Source: Beijerinckiaceae bacterium RH AL1 (GTDB lineage: Bacteria > Pseudomonadota > Alphaproteobacteria > Rhizobiales > Beijerinckiaceae). From it: 64,000 bases of DNA. The notes beneath the pieces are model-generated. The model had not been told where the DNA came from, made no database searches, and saw only the letters and a list, made by a program, of their open reading frames with translations. Positions 6,842-14,026 of the stretch are shown piece after piece. The stretch is taken from assembly GCA_901457705.2 (NCBI GenBank), contig LR590083.2:558001-622000 (forward strand). The letters are read 5' to 3'. The position numbers were made by a program, and so were the translations under genes. Every line of letters begins with the position of its first letter. The stretch's first letter is position 1.

Positions 6842-8521
6842 CTACATGCCGGAATAGTTCGGGCCCCCACTACCCTCCGGCGGCACCCAGGTGATGTTCT
6901 GCGCCGGGTCCTTGATGTCGCACGTCTTGCAGTGGACGCAGTTCTGCGCGTTGATGACGAAGCGCGGGTCGGTCTTCGCCGCCTCGTCGGCATAGACCAC
7001 CTCGTAGACGCCGGCCGGGCAGTAGAGCCGCGCCGGCTCGCCGTACTTCGGCAGGTTCTCCCTGATCGGCACGGAGGGATCGGCGAGCCGCAGGTGCGGC
7101 GGCTGGTTTTCCTCGTGCGTCGTGCTCGAGAGGTAGACGGACGACGGCTTGTCGAAGGTCAGCTTGCCGTCCGGCTTCGGGTAGGTCAGCGGGGTGACCG
7201 CCGAAAGCGGCTGCAAGGTTTGGTAGTCCGCCTTTCCGTGCTTCAGCGTGCCGAAGAAGGAAAAGCCGGCGAGCGCGTTTGTCCACATGTCGAGGCCGCC
7301 GAGCATGACGCCGCCGACCGTGCCGAAGCGCGACCACAGCGGCTTCACGTTGCGCACCGGCTCGAGGTCGCGGCCGATCGGCGACGCGCGCCAGCCGGTG
7401 GCGTAGGTCTCGAGCACGTCGCGCTCGCGCCCGGCCTTCAGCGCTTCGACCGCCGCCTCCGCGGCCTGCATGCCGGAGCGGATCGCGTTGTGCGAGCCCT
7501 TGATGCGCGGCACGTTGACGAAGCCCGCCGCGCAGCCGATCAGCGCGCCGCCTGGCACCGCGAGCCGCGGCACCGACTGCCAGCCGCCTTCGGTGATCGC
7601 CCGCGCGCCGTAGGCAAGGCGCTCGGCGCCGACGAAGGTCGGCGCGATCATCGGATGCGTCTTGAAGCGCTGGAACTCGTCGAACGGCGACAGCGTCGGG
7701 TTCGAGTAATTGAGATGCACGACGAAGCCGACCACGACGCGGTTGTCGCCGTAGTGGTAGAGGAACGAGCCGCCGCCGGTCGACGAGTCGAGCGGCCAGC
7801 CGAAGGAGTGCTGCACGAGCCCGGGGTGGTGCTGCTCCGGCTTCACCTGCCAGAGCTCCTTGAGGCCGATGCCGTACTTCTGCGGCTCGCCGTCCTCGTG
7901 CAGCTTGAACTTGTGGATGATCTGCTTGGAGAGCGAGCCGCGCGCGCCTTCGGCGAGCAGCGTGTACTTGCCCTTGAGCTCCATGCCGCGCGTAAAGTTG
8001 CCGGTGGGCTGGCCGTCCTTGCCGATGCCCATGTCGCCCGTCGCGATGCCGGCGATGGCGCCCGTCTCGTCGTAGAGGATCTCGCTCGCCGCGAAGCCCG
8101 GATAGATCTCGACGCCGAGCGCCTCGGCGCGCGTCGCGAGGTACTTGGCGACGTCGGACAGCGAGCCGATGAAGTTGCCGTGGTTGCCCATCAGCTTGGG
8201 CATGAGAAAGTTCGGCAGGCGGAGGCCGTTGCTCGCCGTGAGATAGTAGAAGCGGTCTTCCTTCACCTGCGTCTTGAGCGGCCGCGCGTCGTCCTCGCGC
8301 CAGTCCGGCAGCAGCGCATCGAGCGCGGCCGGGTCCATCACCAGGCCGGAGAGGATGTGCGCGCCGACCTCGGAGCCTTTCTCGACCACGACGACGTTGA
8401 GATCGGGATCGAGCTGCTTCAGGCGTATCGCCGCGGAGAGGCCCGCGGGGCCGCCGCCGACGATCACCACGTCGAAGTCCATGCTCTCGCGGGGCTCGAG
8501 CTCGGCCGCGTTTGCGCTCAT
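6842..8521 (-). CDS. Electron transfer flavoprotein-ubiquinone oxidoreductase
   Basis: ETF-QO is the membrane-associated FAD and 4Fe-4S enzyme that takes electrons from electron-transfer flavoprotein, reduced by acyl-CoA dehydrogenases, and gives them to ubiquinone. The 559-residue product opens with an FAD-binding VVIVGGGPAGLSAA segment, carries the family region EGARGSLSKQ and ends with the ferredoxin-like cluster (CPAG, then CVHCKTCDIKDP), giving four cluster Cys. I chose the ATG at 8521 (MSANAAEL); MDFDVV 13 residues later is an alternative. It is divergent from the UDG-like gene. Its proximity to seven acyl-CoA dehydrogenases fits its role as their common electron sink. Confidence 0.95.
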   Translation of the reverse strand: MSANAAELEPRESMDFDVVIVGGGPAGLSAAIRLKQLDPDLNVVVVEKGSEVGAHILSGLVMDPAALDALLPDWREDDARPLKTQVKEDRFYYLTASNGLRLPNFLMPKLMGNHGNFIGSLSDVAKYLATRAEALGVEIYPGFAASEILYDETGAIAGIATGDMGIGKDGQPTGNFTRGMELKGKYTLLAEGARGSLSKQIIHKFKLHEDGEPQKYGIGLKELWQVKPEQHHPGLVQHSFGWPLDSSTGGGSFLYHYGDNRVVVGFVVHLNYSNPTLSPFDEFQRFKTHPMIAPTFVGAERLAYGARAITEGGWQSVPRLAVPGGALIGCAAGFVNVPRIKGSHNAIRSGMQAAEAAVEALKAGRERDVLETYATGWRASPIGRDLEPVRNVKPLWSRFGTVGGVMLGGLDMWTNALAGFSFFGTLKHGKADYQTLQPLSAVTPLTYPKPDGKLTFDKPSSVYLSSTTHEENQPPHLRLADPSVPIRENLPKYGEPARLYCPAGVYEVVYADEAAKTDPRFVINAQNCVHCKTCDIKDPAQNITWVPPEGSGGPNYSGM

Positions 8522-8627
8522 TAGAACAGTCCTGAATTCGTGTACGGATGAGGGACTAGCGAAAACACGACAGGGGGACAACCGCGCCGGCTCCCTTTCG
8601 AAAGACCGGGATGCTAGGCTGGAACCC

Positions 8628-9446
8628 ATGAGCGAGACGCCGGAGACGCTGCGCGCGCTGGAAGGATTGGCGCGCTGGTATGTCGCGATGGGTGCCGATG
8701 CGGCCATCGACGAGACGCCGCACGATCGCTTCTCGGCACCGCCGCCGCCCCCGCCGGCTGCGGCCCCGGTGCGCGTGGCGCCGACGCAGGCCGCGTCGCC
8801 GGCGAGCGTGCCGGCCGTGCGGCGCGACGGGCCGCCCGTCGCGGCCGAGACGCTGGTGCGCGAGGCCGAGGCCTCCGCAGCGGCCGCCGCAAATCTCGAC
8901 GATCTTGCTGCGCGGCTCGCCGCGCTCTCCGGCAACGGCCTGCCGGCCAACCTCGGGCGCATGGTGCTGGCCGGCGGCACGCCCGGCGCGCGCGTGATGC
9001 TAATGGCCGGCGCGCCGGAGGAGGACGACATCCGCCAGGGCGCCGTCTTCGCGGGCGAGCGCGGCGTCCTGCTCGATGCGATGCTGCGCGCCATCAAGCT
9101 CGATCGCGGCAGCGTCTACATCGCCAACCTCATGCCGTGGCGGCCGCCGGGCGCGCGGGCGCCGACGTCGCTCGAGCTGGCGCTGTGCCTGCCGTTCGCC
9201 CGCCGGCACGTCGCGCTGGCGGCGCCGGACATCCTCGTCTGCCTCGGTGAGCGTTCCGCGCAGCCGCTGCTCGGCAAAGCCGATCCGCTGACCCGGCTAC
9301 GCGGGCGCTGGCTGAGCTACGAGGGGGAGGGTCGCACCGTGCGCGCGCTCGCGACCTTCGCGCCGGACTATCTCCTGCGCCAGCCGCTGCAGAAACGGCG
9401 CGCCTGGGCCGACCTGCAGATGCTCGCGTCCGCCCTGGCGGAGTGA
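8628..9446 (+). CDS. Uracil-DNA glycosylase family protein, atypical
   Basis: This 272-residue protein has a proline-rich N-terminal linker (about residues 35-70) and a C-terminal family 4/5-type UDG fold: MAGAPEEDD near 126-134 in place of the usual GEAPG-x-ED, YIANLMPWRPPG near 164-175, and ATFAPDYLLRQP near 242-253. The normal HP in the last motif is AP, so the expected His is replaced, and the four cluster Cys are absent (only two Cys in the whole chain). It may therefore be catalytically altered. Members of this degenerate branch are common beside ETF-QO in Alphaproteobacteria. ATG at 8628 precedes MSETPETLRAL. Confidence 0.8.
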   Translation: MSETPETLRALEGLARWYVAMGADAAIDETPHDRFSAPPPPPPAAAPVRVAPTQAASPASVPAVRRDGPPVAAETLVREAEASAAAAANLDDLAARLAALSGNGLPANLGRMVLAGGTPGARVMLMAGAPEEDDIRQGAVFAGERGVLLDAMLRAIKLDRGSVYIANLMPWRPPGARAPTSLELALCLPFARRHVALAAPDILVCLGERSAQPLLGKADPLTRLRGRWLSYEGEGRTVRALATFAPDYLLRQPLQKRRAWADLQMLASALAE

Positions 9447-9451
9447 TTGCG

Positions 9452-9637
9452 TCAGCCGATCTCGATCTTCGGCGGCGGCAGCACGGCGTGACGATCGCGC
9501 CGGCGTGCGTTTATGCTGCGCAGCCGAACGACGCGTACGCCTTTGGCGACGATCTGACGCGCCCATGCGAGCGCGTCCTCGCGCGTGCGCCGCGCGGGCA
9601 TAGGTGCCTCGTCCTTCGTCGGTAACCGCCAGTTCAT
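9452..9637 (-). CDS. Small hypothetical protein
   Basis: A 61-residue basic open frame (MNWRLPTKDE, then REDALAWARQIVAKGVRVVRLR). It has a GGAG ribosome site eight bases before the ATG and a plausible amphipathic helix followed by a beta-like VRVVRLR segment. No domain is recognised. It ends five bases from the convergent UDG-like gene. Existence as a gene is moderately supported; the function is unknown. Confidence 0.5.
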   Translation of the reverse strand: MNWRLPTKDEAPMPARRTREDALAWARQIVAKGVRVVRLRSINARRRDRHAVLPPPKIEIG

Positions 9638-9775
9638 GTCCCTGCTCCGGGGGAGCCGCGCGTCAAATGTGGCAGGTCCGCGGCAGCGGTCAAGCGCCCC
9701 TAGACTTTAAGACTAGGGAATAAAGTAAAGAGCGCACAGCCGGCAGGGATATGACGTAAGGGGAGCCGCCGTTGC

Positions 9776-10906
9776 TCAGGCCAGGGCCTGGTAGCGCGCC
9801 AGGTGCCAGTCGTAGCTGCCGAGCTCGCCCTCGATCATCGAGGCGCGCTTGAAGTAGTGGCTTAGCGCCAGCTCGTTGGTGAGCCCGATGCCGCCGTGCG
9901 TCTGCACCGCGTTCTGGCCGACGAAGCGGCAGGACTTCGCGACGAAGGCCTTGGCGGCGGAGACGGCCTTCATGCGCGCGGCCTCGGGCTCAGCGAGCTT
10001 CAGCGTCGCCATGTAGGTCATCGAGACCGACTGCTCCTGGGCCATGAACATGTCGACGAGCCGGTGCTGCAGCACCTGGAACTTGCCGATCGGCACGCCG
10101 AACTGCTTGCGCTGGCCGACGTAGTCGACGGTCTGGCGCTGCAGCTCGCTCATCACGCCGAGCGCCTCGGCGCAGAGCGCCGCGCGCGCCTCGTCCAGGA
10201 CGGCCTCGATGTCGGGGAGCGCGCGCCCCTCCTTGCCGAGCAGCGCCTCGGCGCCGACGGTGACGTCGTCGAAGGCGATCTCGGCGGCGCGACGGCCGTC
10301 GACGGTCTTGTACTCGCGCATCGCGACGCCGCTCGCCTTCGGATCGACGAGGAACAGCGAGATGCCGTCCTTGTCGCGCTGGCCGCCCGCGGTGCGCGCG
10401 GTGACGAGGAGATGCGTCGCCCACGGCGCGCCGGTGACGACGGCCTTGCGGCCGGAGAGCCGCCAGCCTTCGCCATCCTTGCGCGCCGTCGTCGACACGT
10501 CGGCGGCGTCGGTGCGGGTGCCCGGCTCGCTCCAGGCGAAGGCGAGCAGCGCCTCGCCGCCGATGATCTGCTCGATGAGGGCGGTCGCCGCCTCGCCGCC
10601 GGCGCGGCGCAGGAGGCCGGCGCCGATCACCACCGTCTCGAGGTAAGGCTCGACGACGAGCGCGCGGCCGAGCTCCTCCATGACGATCATGTTGTCGACG
10701 GGGCCGCCGCCGAAGCCGCCGACCTCTTCCGGCAACGCGACGCCGAGGATGCCCAGCTCCTCCGCCAGCGCCTTCCAGATCTCGGGGCGCCAGCCCGACT
10801 CCGAGCGCAGCACCTTCTGGCGCGCCTCGAAGCCGTAGCGCTGGCTGAGGAAGCGCGCGAGCGTCTCGCGGAGCTGACGCTGCTCGTCGGTGAAGGAGAA
10901 GTCCAT
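9776..10906 (-). CDS. pimD: Acyl-CoA dehydrogenase, PimD-like small subunit
   Basis: This 376-residue flavoprotein has the three-part acyl-CoA dehydrogenase fold: N-terminal helices (MDFSFTDEQRQLRETLARFL), a middle beta domain with FAWSEPG in place of the usual T-E-x-x-x-G-S-D segment, and C-terminal helices with THGGIGLTNE. It resembles PimD, the small subunit of pimeloyl-CoA dehydrogenase in Rhodopseudomonas palustris, and is last in a minus-strand operon with pimC-, pimA- and pimF-like genes. The C-terminal ASMIEGELG places a Glu where the catalytic base is expected, so this subunit may supply the active site of a heteromer. The gap to pimC is 72 bases with a hairpin. Confidence 0.85.
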   Translation of the reverse strand: MDFSFTDEQRQLRETLARFLSQRYGFEARQKVLRSESGWRPEIWKALAEELGILGVALPEEVGGFGGGPVDNMIVMEELGRALVVEPYLETVVIGAGLLRRAGGEAATALIEQIIGGEALLAFAWSEPGTRTDAADVSTTARKDGEGWRLSGRKAVVTGAPWATHLLVTARTAGGQRDKDGISLFLVDPKASGVAMREYKTVDGRRAAEIAFDDVTVGAEALLGKEGRALPDIEAVLDEARAALCAEALGVMSELQRQTVDYVGQRKQFGVPIGKFQVLQHRLVDMFMAQEQSVSMTYMATLKLAEPEAARMKAVSAAKAFVAKSCRFVGQNAVQTHGGIGLTNELALSHYFKRASMIEGELGSYDWHLARYQALA

Positions 10907-10947
10907 TTTGTTTGGTGTCCGATGCTTCGTAGGGTCTCTGGGCCGGC

Positions 10948-10971
10948 TCCTCCCTCGCGAGCGAGGGAGGA
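10948..10971. repeat. 24-base perfect hairpin between pimC and pimD
   Basis: TCCTCCCTCGC-GA-GCGAGGGAGGA gives an 11-base stem in the pimC-pimD gap. It may act as a processing or attenuation element within the operon, or be a mobile REP-type palindrome; no T-run follows on the minus strand. Confidence 0.5.
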
Positions 10972-10978
10972 CGCGGGG

Positions 10979-12175
10979 CTACAATCCCAGGACCGCCTTG
11001 GCGATGATGTTGCGCTGGATCTCGTTCGAGCCGCCGTAGATCGAGGCCTTGCGCATGTTGAAGTAGGTGTCCGCGACGCCGCGCGCGTGCTTCGGCCCGA
11101 CCGGCAGCGCGTTGTCGCCGGGCGTCTCGTCGGGATCGAGATGCGGCGCGCCGTACTGGCCGGCGGCCTCGAGCACCAGCTCGGTCGCCCGCTGCTGCAC
11201 CTCGGTGCCCTTGATCTTGAGCAGCGAGGATTCCGGCCCCGGCCCCTTGCCGGCGCCCTCGCGCGACAGCGAGCGCAGCTCGGTGAACTCGAGCGCCATC
11301 AGGTCGATCTCGAGCTCGGCGACGCGACGCGCGAAGAACGGGTCCTCGGCGAGCGGGCGGCCGTCCTGCAGCTCATCGGCCGCGATGGCGCGCAGCTTCT
11401 CGAGCCCGCGCTTGGAGCGCGCCACGCCGGCGATGCCGGTGCGCTCGTGCGCGAGCAGGAACTTGGCGCAGGTCCAGCCCTCGTTCTCGTTGTAGACGCG
11501 GTTCTCGACGGGGACGCGAACGTCCTCGAGCCAGACCTCGTTGACCTCGTGCGCGCCGTCGAGCGTGATGATCGGGCGCACCGTGACGCCGGGGCTCTTC
11601 ATGTCGATGAGCAGGAAGGAGATGCCCTCCTGCTTCTTCGCGGTCGGGTCCGTGCGCACCAGGAAGAAGCCCCAGTCGGCGAACTGCGCCAGCGTCGTCC
11701 AGGTCTTCTGGCCGTTGACGATGTAATGGTCGCCGTCGCGCACGGCCTTCGTCGACAAGGACGCAAGGTCGGAGCCGGAGCCCGGCTCCGAATAGCCCTG
11801 GCACCACCAGGTCTCGCCCTTCAGGATCGGCGGCAGGAACTTGGCCTTCTGCTCGGGCGTGCCGAACTTCATGATCACCGGCGCGACCATGGCGATGCCG
11901 AACGGCAGGATCGGCACCGTGCCGGCCGCGGCCAGCTCCTCGGCGAAGATGAAGCGCTGGCCCGGCGACCAGCCGGGGCCGCCGTATTCCTTCGGCCAGG
12001 CCGGCCCGGACCAGCCGCGCGCGCCGAGGATGCGATGCCAGGAGAGGAAGTCCTCGCGGTCGAGCTCGCGCCCGCTCTCCTGCTTGGCGCGCAGCTCGGG
12101 CGGATAGTTGTCGGCGATGAAGGTGCGGATCTCGTCGCGGAACGCGACCTCTTCCGGCGAGAAGTCGAGGTTCAT
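10979..12175 (-). CDS. pimC: Acyl-CoA dehydrogenase, PimC-like large subunit
   Basis: This 398-residue protein matches the large subunit of pimeloyl-CoA dehydrogenase: MNLDFSPEEVAFRDEIRTF, WPKEYGGPGWSP, then QGYSEPGSGSDLASL in the FAD/substrate region. The C-terminal IYGGSNEIQRNIIAK has Gly where single-subunit enzymes carry the catalytic Glu (YEGxxE), as expected for one partner of a heteromeric dehydrogenase. It would oxidise odd-chain dicarboxylyl-CoA such as pimeloyl-CoA, or related substrates. The start at 12175 overlaps the ligase stop by four bases (ATGA), so the pair is translationally coupled. Confidence 0.87.
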   Translation of the reverse strand: MNLDFSPEEVAFRDEIRTFIADNYPPELRAKQESGRELDREDFLSWHRILGARGWSGPAWPKEYGGPGWSPGQRFIFAEELAAAGTVPILPFGIAMVAPVIMKFGTPEQKAKFLPPILKGETWWCQGYSEPGSGSDLASLSTKAVRDGDHYIVNGQKTWTTLAQFADWGFFLVRTDPTAKKQEGISFLLIDMKSPGVTVRPIITLDGAHEVNEVWLEDVRVPVENRVYNENEGWTCAKFLLAHERTGIAGVARSKRGLEKLRAIAADELQDGRPLAEDPFFARRVAELEIDLMALEFTELRSLSREGAGKGPGPESSLLKIKGTEVQQRATELVLEAAGQYGAPHLDPDETPGDNALPVGPKHARGVADTYFNMRKASIYGGSNEIQRNIIAKAVLGL

Positions 12176-13908
12176 TGGGAATCTCCCGTGGTGGCGGGCA
12201 GGAACAACGCGCGCAGCTCGCGCTTCATGATCTTGCCGTTGGCGTTACGCGGCAGCGGCTCGTCGCGGGTGAGCACGCGCGCGGGAATCTTGAACTTGGC
12301 GAGATGGGCGGCGACATGCGCCTTCAGCTCGTCCTCGGTGGCGCTGCGGCCGGGCTTCAGCGTCACGATGGCGCCGGCCTCCTCGCCGAGCTGCGGATGC
12401 GGGATCGGCACCAGCGCGGCATCCATGATCGCCGGATGCTCGTAGAGCACGCTCTCGACCTCGGCCGGATAGATGTTCTCGCCGCCGCGGATGATCACGT
12501 CCTTGGCGCGGTCGACGATGAAGCAGAAGCCTTCCTCGTCGATCCTGGCGAGATCGCCGGTGCGCATCCACCCGTCGACGAAGGTCTCGGCATTCTCCTC
12601 GGGCCGATGCCAGTAGCCCTCGACCACGTGCGGGCCGTAGACCATCAGCTCGCCGACCTCGCCCGGCGGCAGCGCGTTGCCGGCCTCGTCGACGACCTTG
12701 AGGTCGCCGACCGGCGTCGCCGGCCCGCAGCTTTCGGGACGGTGCTCGTAGTCCTCGCCGATGTGGTGCGTGAAGGTCGCGCAGGTCTCGGTCATGCCCC
12801 AGCCGGTGCCGGGCGCGCAGTTCGGGAACGCCTGCTTGATGCGCTTCACGAGCTCGGCGGCGGCCGGCGCGCCGCCGTAGGCCATCTGGTCGATCGTCGA
12901 GCAATCGTACTTTTCGCGCGCGGGGTGCTCGATGAGCTGCCAGGCGATGGTCGGCACGCCGCCCGCCAGCGTGACGCCCTCCTGCTCGATCAGCTGCAAC
13001 GCGCGCTCGGTGTCCCACTTGCCGAGGATGACGAGGCGGTTGCCCATCGCCATCGTCGTGTTCATCGACGAGAAGCAGCCGGTGACGTGGAAGAGCGGGA
13101 TGGCGAGGAGCCCGACCTTCTGCGGCGCGCTCGGGTCCGGCGCCGGCGGGGCCTCGCCGCGGCGCAGAAAGGCGCGGACCTGCGAGAGCAGCTGCGCCAT
13201 CACCGGCGTCGTCACGGCGCGGTGGCTGGCGAGCGCGCCCTTCGGCTTCCCGGACGTGCCCGAGGTGTAGAAGATCGTCGCGTCGTCCTCCGGCGCGATG
13301 TCGACCGGCTGCGCGCCGGCCTCGGGCAGGTCGGCCCAGGCCGCGGGCGCGCCGATGAGGCTTTCGAGCGTGGTCACGCCCGCGGGCCCGGGACCCTCGA
13401 GGCGCGAGACGATGCAGGTCGAGAGATCGAGCTCGACGAGCGTGTCCTGCAGCCGCTCGAAGCGCTCCTCGTCGGCGACGAGCACCCGCGCGCCGCAGTC
13501 GCGGATCGCGAAGGCCAGCTCGCTGCCCGTCCACCACGCGTTGAGCGGCGTCGCGACGGCGCCGGCGAGCGCCGCGCCGTAGAAGACGACGGGCCATTCG
13601 CTCTGGTTGCGCATCGCGATGGCGACGCGATCGCCCTTCTTCACGCCGTGCGCGAGCAGCGCCTTCGCGAAGGCGAAAACCGCGCGCCGCCACGCGGCGT
13701 AGGTGACTCGCTCGTCCTCGTAGACGGTGAAGACGCGCGCGCCGAACGGCGCCGCCGCGGCCCACAGGTCGACGAGGCGCTTCGGACCGTTTTTCCACGC
13801 ACGGACCGGGCGGCCGCGCACGGTGACGGTCTCCATCTCGAACATCTGGCCCGGCGCGGTCAGCATCGCGTGCGCCTGGGCGAGCGGCATGGCGGGGAAG
13901 GCGGTCAT
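12172..13908 (-). CDS. pimA: Acyl-CoA ligase (class I adenylate-forming), PimA-like
   Basis: This 578-residue enzyme activates a carboxylic acid to its CoA thioester through an acyl-adenylate. Visible motifs are the P-loop YTSGTSGKPKGA, GTGWGMTETC (A5), the hinge and ATP-contact region GWMRTGDLARIDEEGF, and the C-terminal Lys motif LPRNANGKIMKREL. Its place between pimF- and pimC-like genes suggests dicarboxylic or medium/long-chain fatty acids as substrates, as proposed for PimA in Rhodopseudomonas, but specificity is inferred. It ends with an ATGA overlap into pimC. A palindromic repeat lies in the 118-base gap to pimF. Confidence 0.87.
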   Translation of the reverse strand: MTAFPAMPLAQAHAMLTAPGQMFEMETVTVRGRPVRAWKNGPKRLVDLWAAAAPFGARVFTVYEDERVTYAAWRRAVFAFAKALLAHGVKKGDRVAIAMRNQSEWPVVFYGAALAGAVATPLNAWWTGSELAFAIRDCGARVLVADEERFERLQDTLVELDLSTCIVSRLEGPGPAGVTTLESLIGAPAAWADLPEAGAQPVDIAPEDDATIFYTSGTSGKPKGALASHRAVTTPVMAQLLSQVRAFLRRGEAPPAPDPSAPQKVGLLAIPLFHVTGCFSSMNTTMAMGNRLVILGKWDTERALQLIEQEGVTLAGGVPTIAWQLIEHPAREKYDCSTIDQMAYGGAPAAAELVKRIKQAFPNCAPGTGWGMTETCATFTHHIGEDYEHRPESCGPATPVGDLKVVDEAGNALPPGEVGELMVYGPHVVEGYWHRPEENAETFVDGWMRTGDLARIDEEGFCFIVDRAKDVIIRGGENIYPAEVESVLYEHPAIMDAALVPIPHPQLGEEAGAIVTLKPGRSATEDELKAHVAAHLAKFKIPARVLTRDEPLPRNANGKIMKRELRALFLPATTGDSQ

Positions 13909-13922
13909 GATCTCCTACCTCT

Positions 13923-14007
13923 CCGTCATTGCGAGCGCAGCGAAGCAACCCAGGGGCAAGCGCGCGGCTCTGGATTGCTTCGTCGCCTTGCTCCTCGCAA
14001 AGACGGT
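13923..14007. repeat. Intergenic imperfect palindrome (CGTCATTGCGAG type)
   Basis: The left arm CCGTCATTGCGAGCGCAGCG continues GAAGCAACCCAG, and the right arm is CTGGATTGCTTCGTCG followed by CTCCTCGCAAAGACGG. The arms pair imperfectly over about 32 bases. This is the well-known alphaproteobacterial intergenic repeat of that sequence, lying between pimF and pimA on the minus strand, where it could form a long hairpin in the operon mRNA. Confidence 0.75.
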
Positions 14008-14026
14008 GATGTCTCGACTCGTCATC

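Noticed and set aside
6839-8524. A 561-codon open frame on the plus strand opposite the ETF-QO gene
   Set aside because: Composition is dominated by Arg, His, Val, Leu, Asp and Glu without any motif; it is the antisense shadow of ETF-QO.
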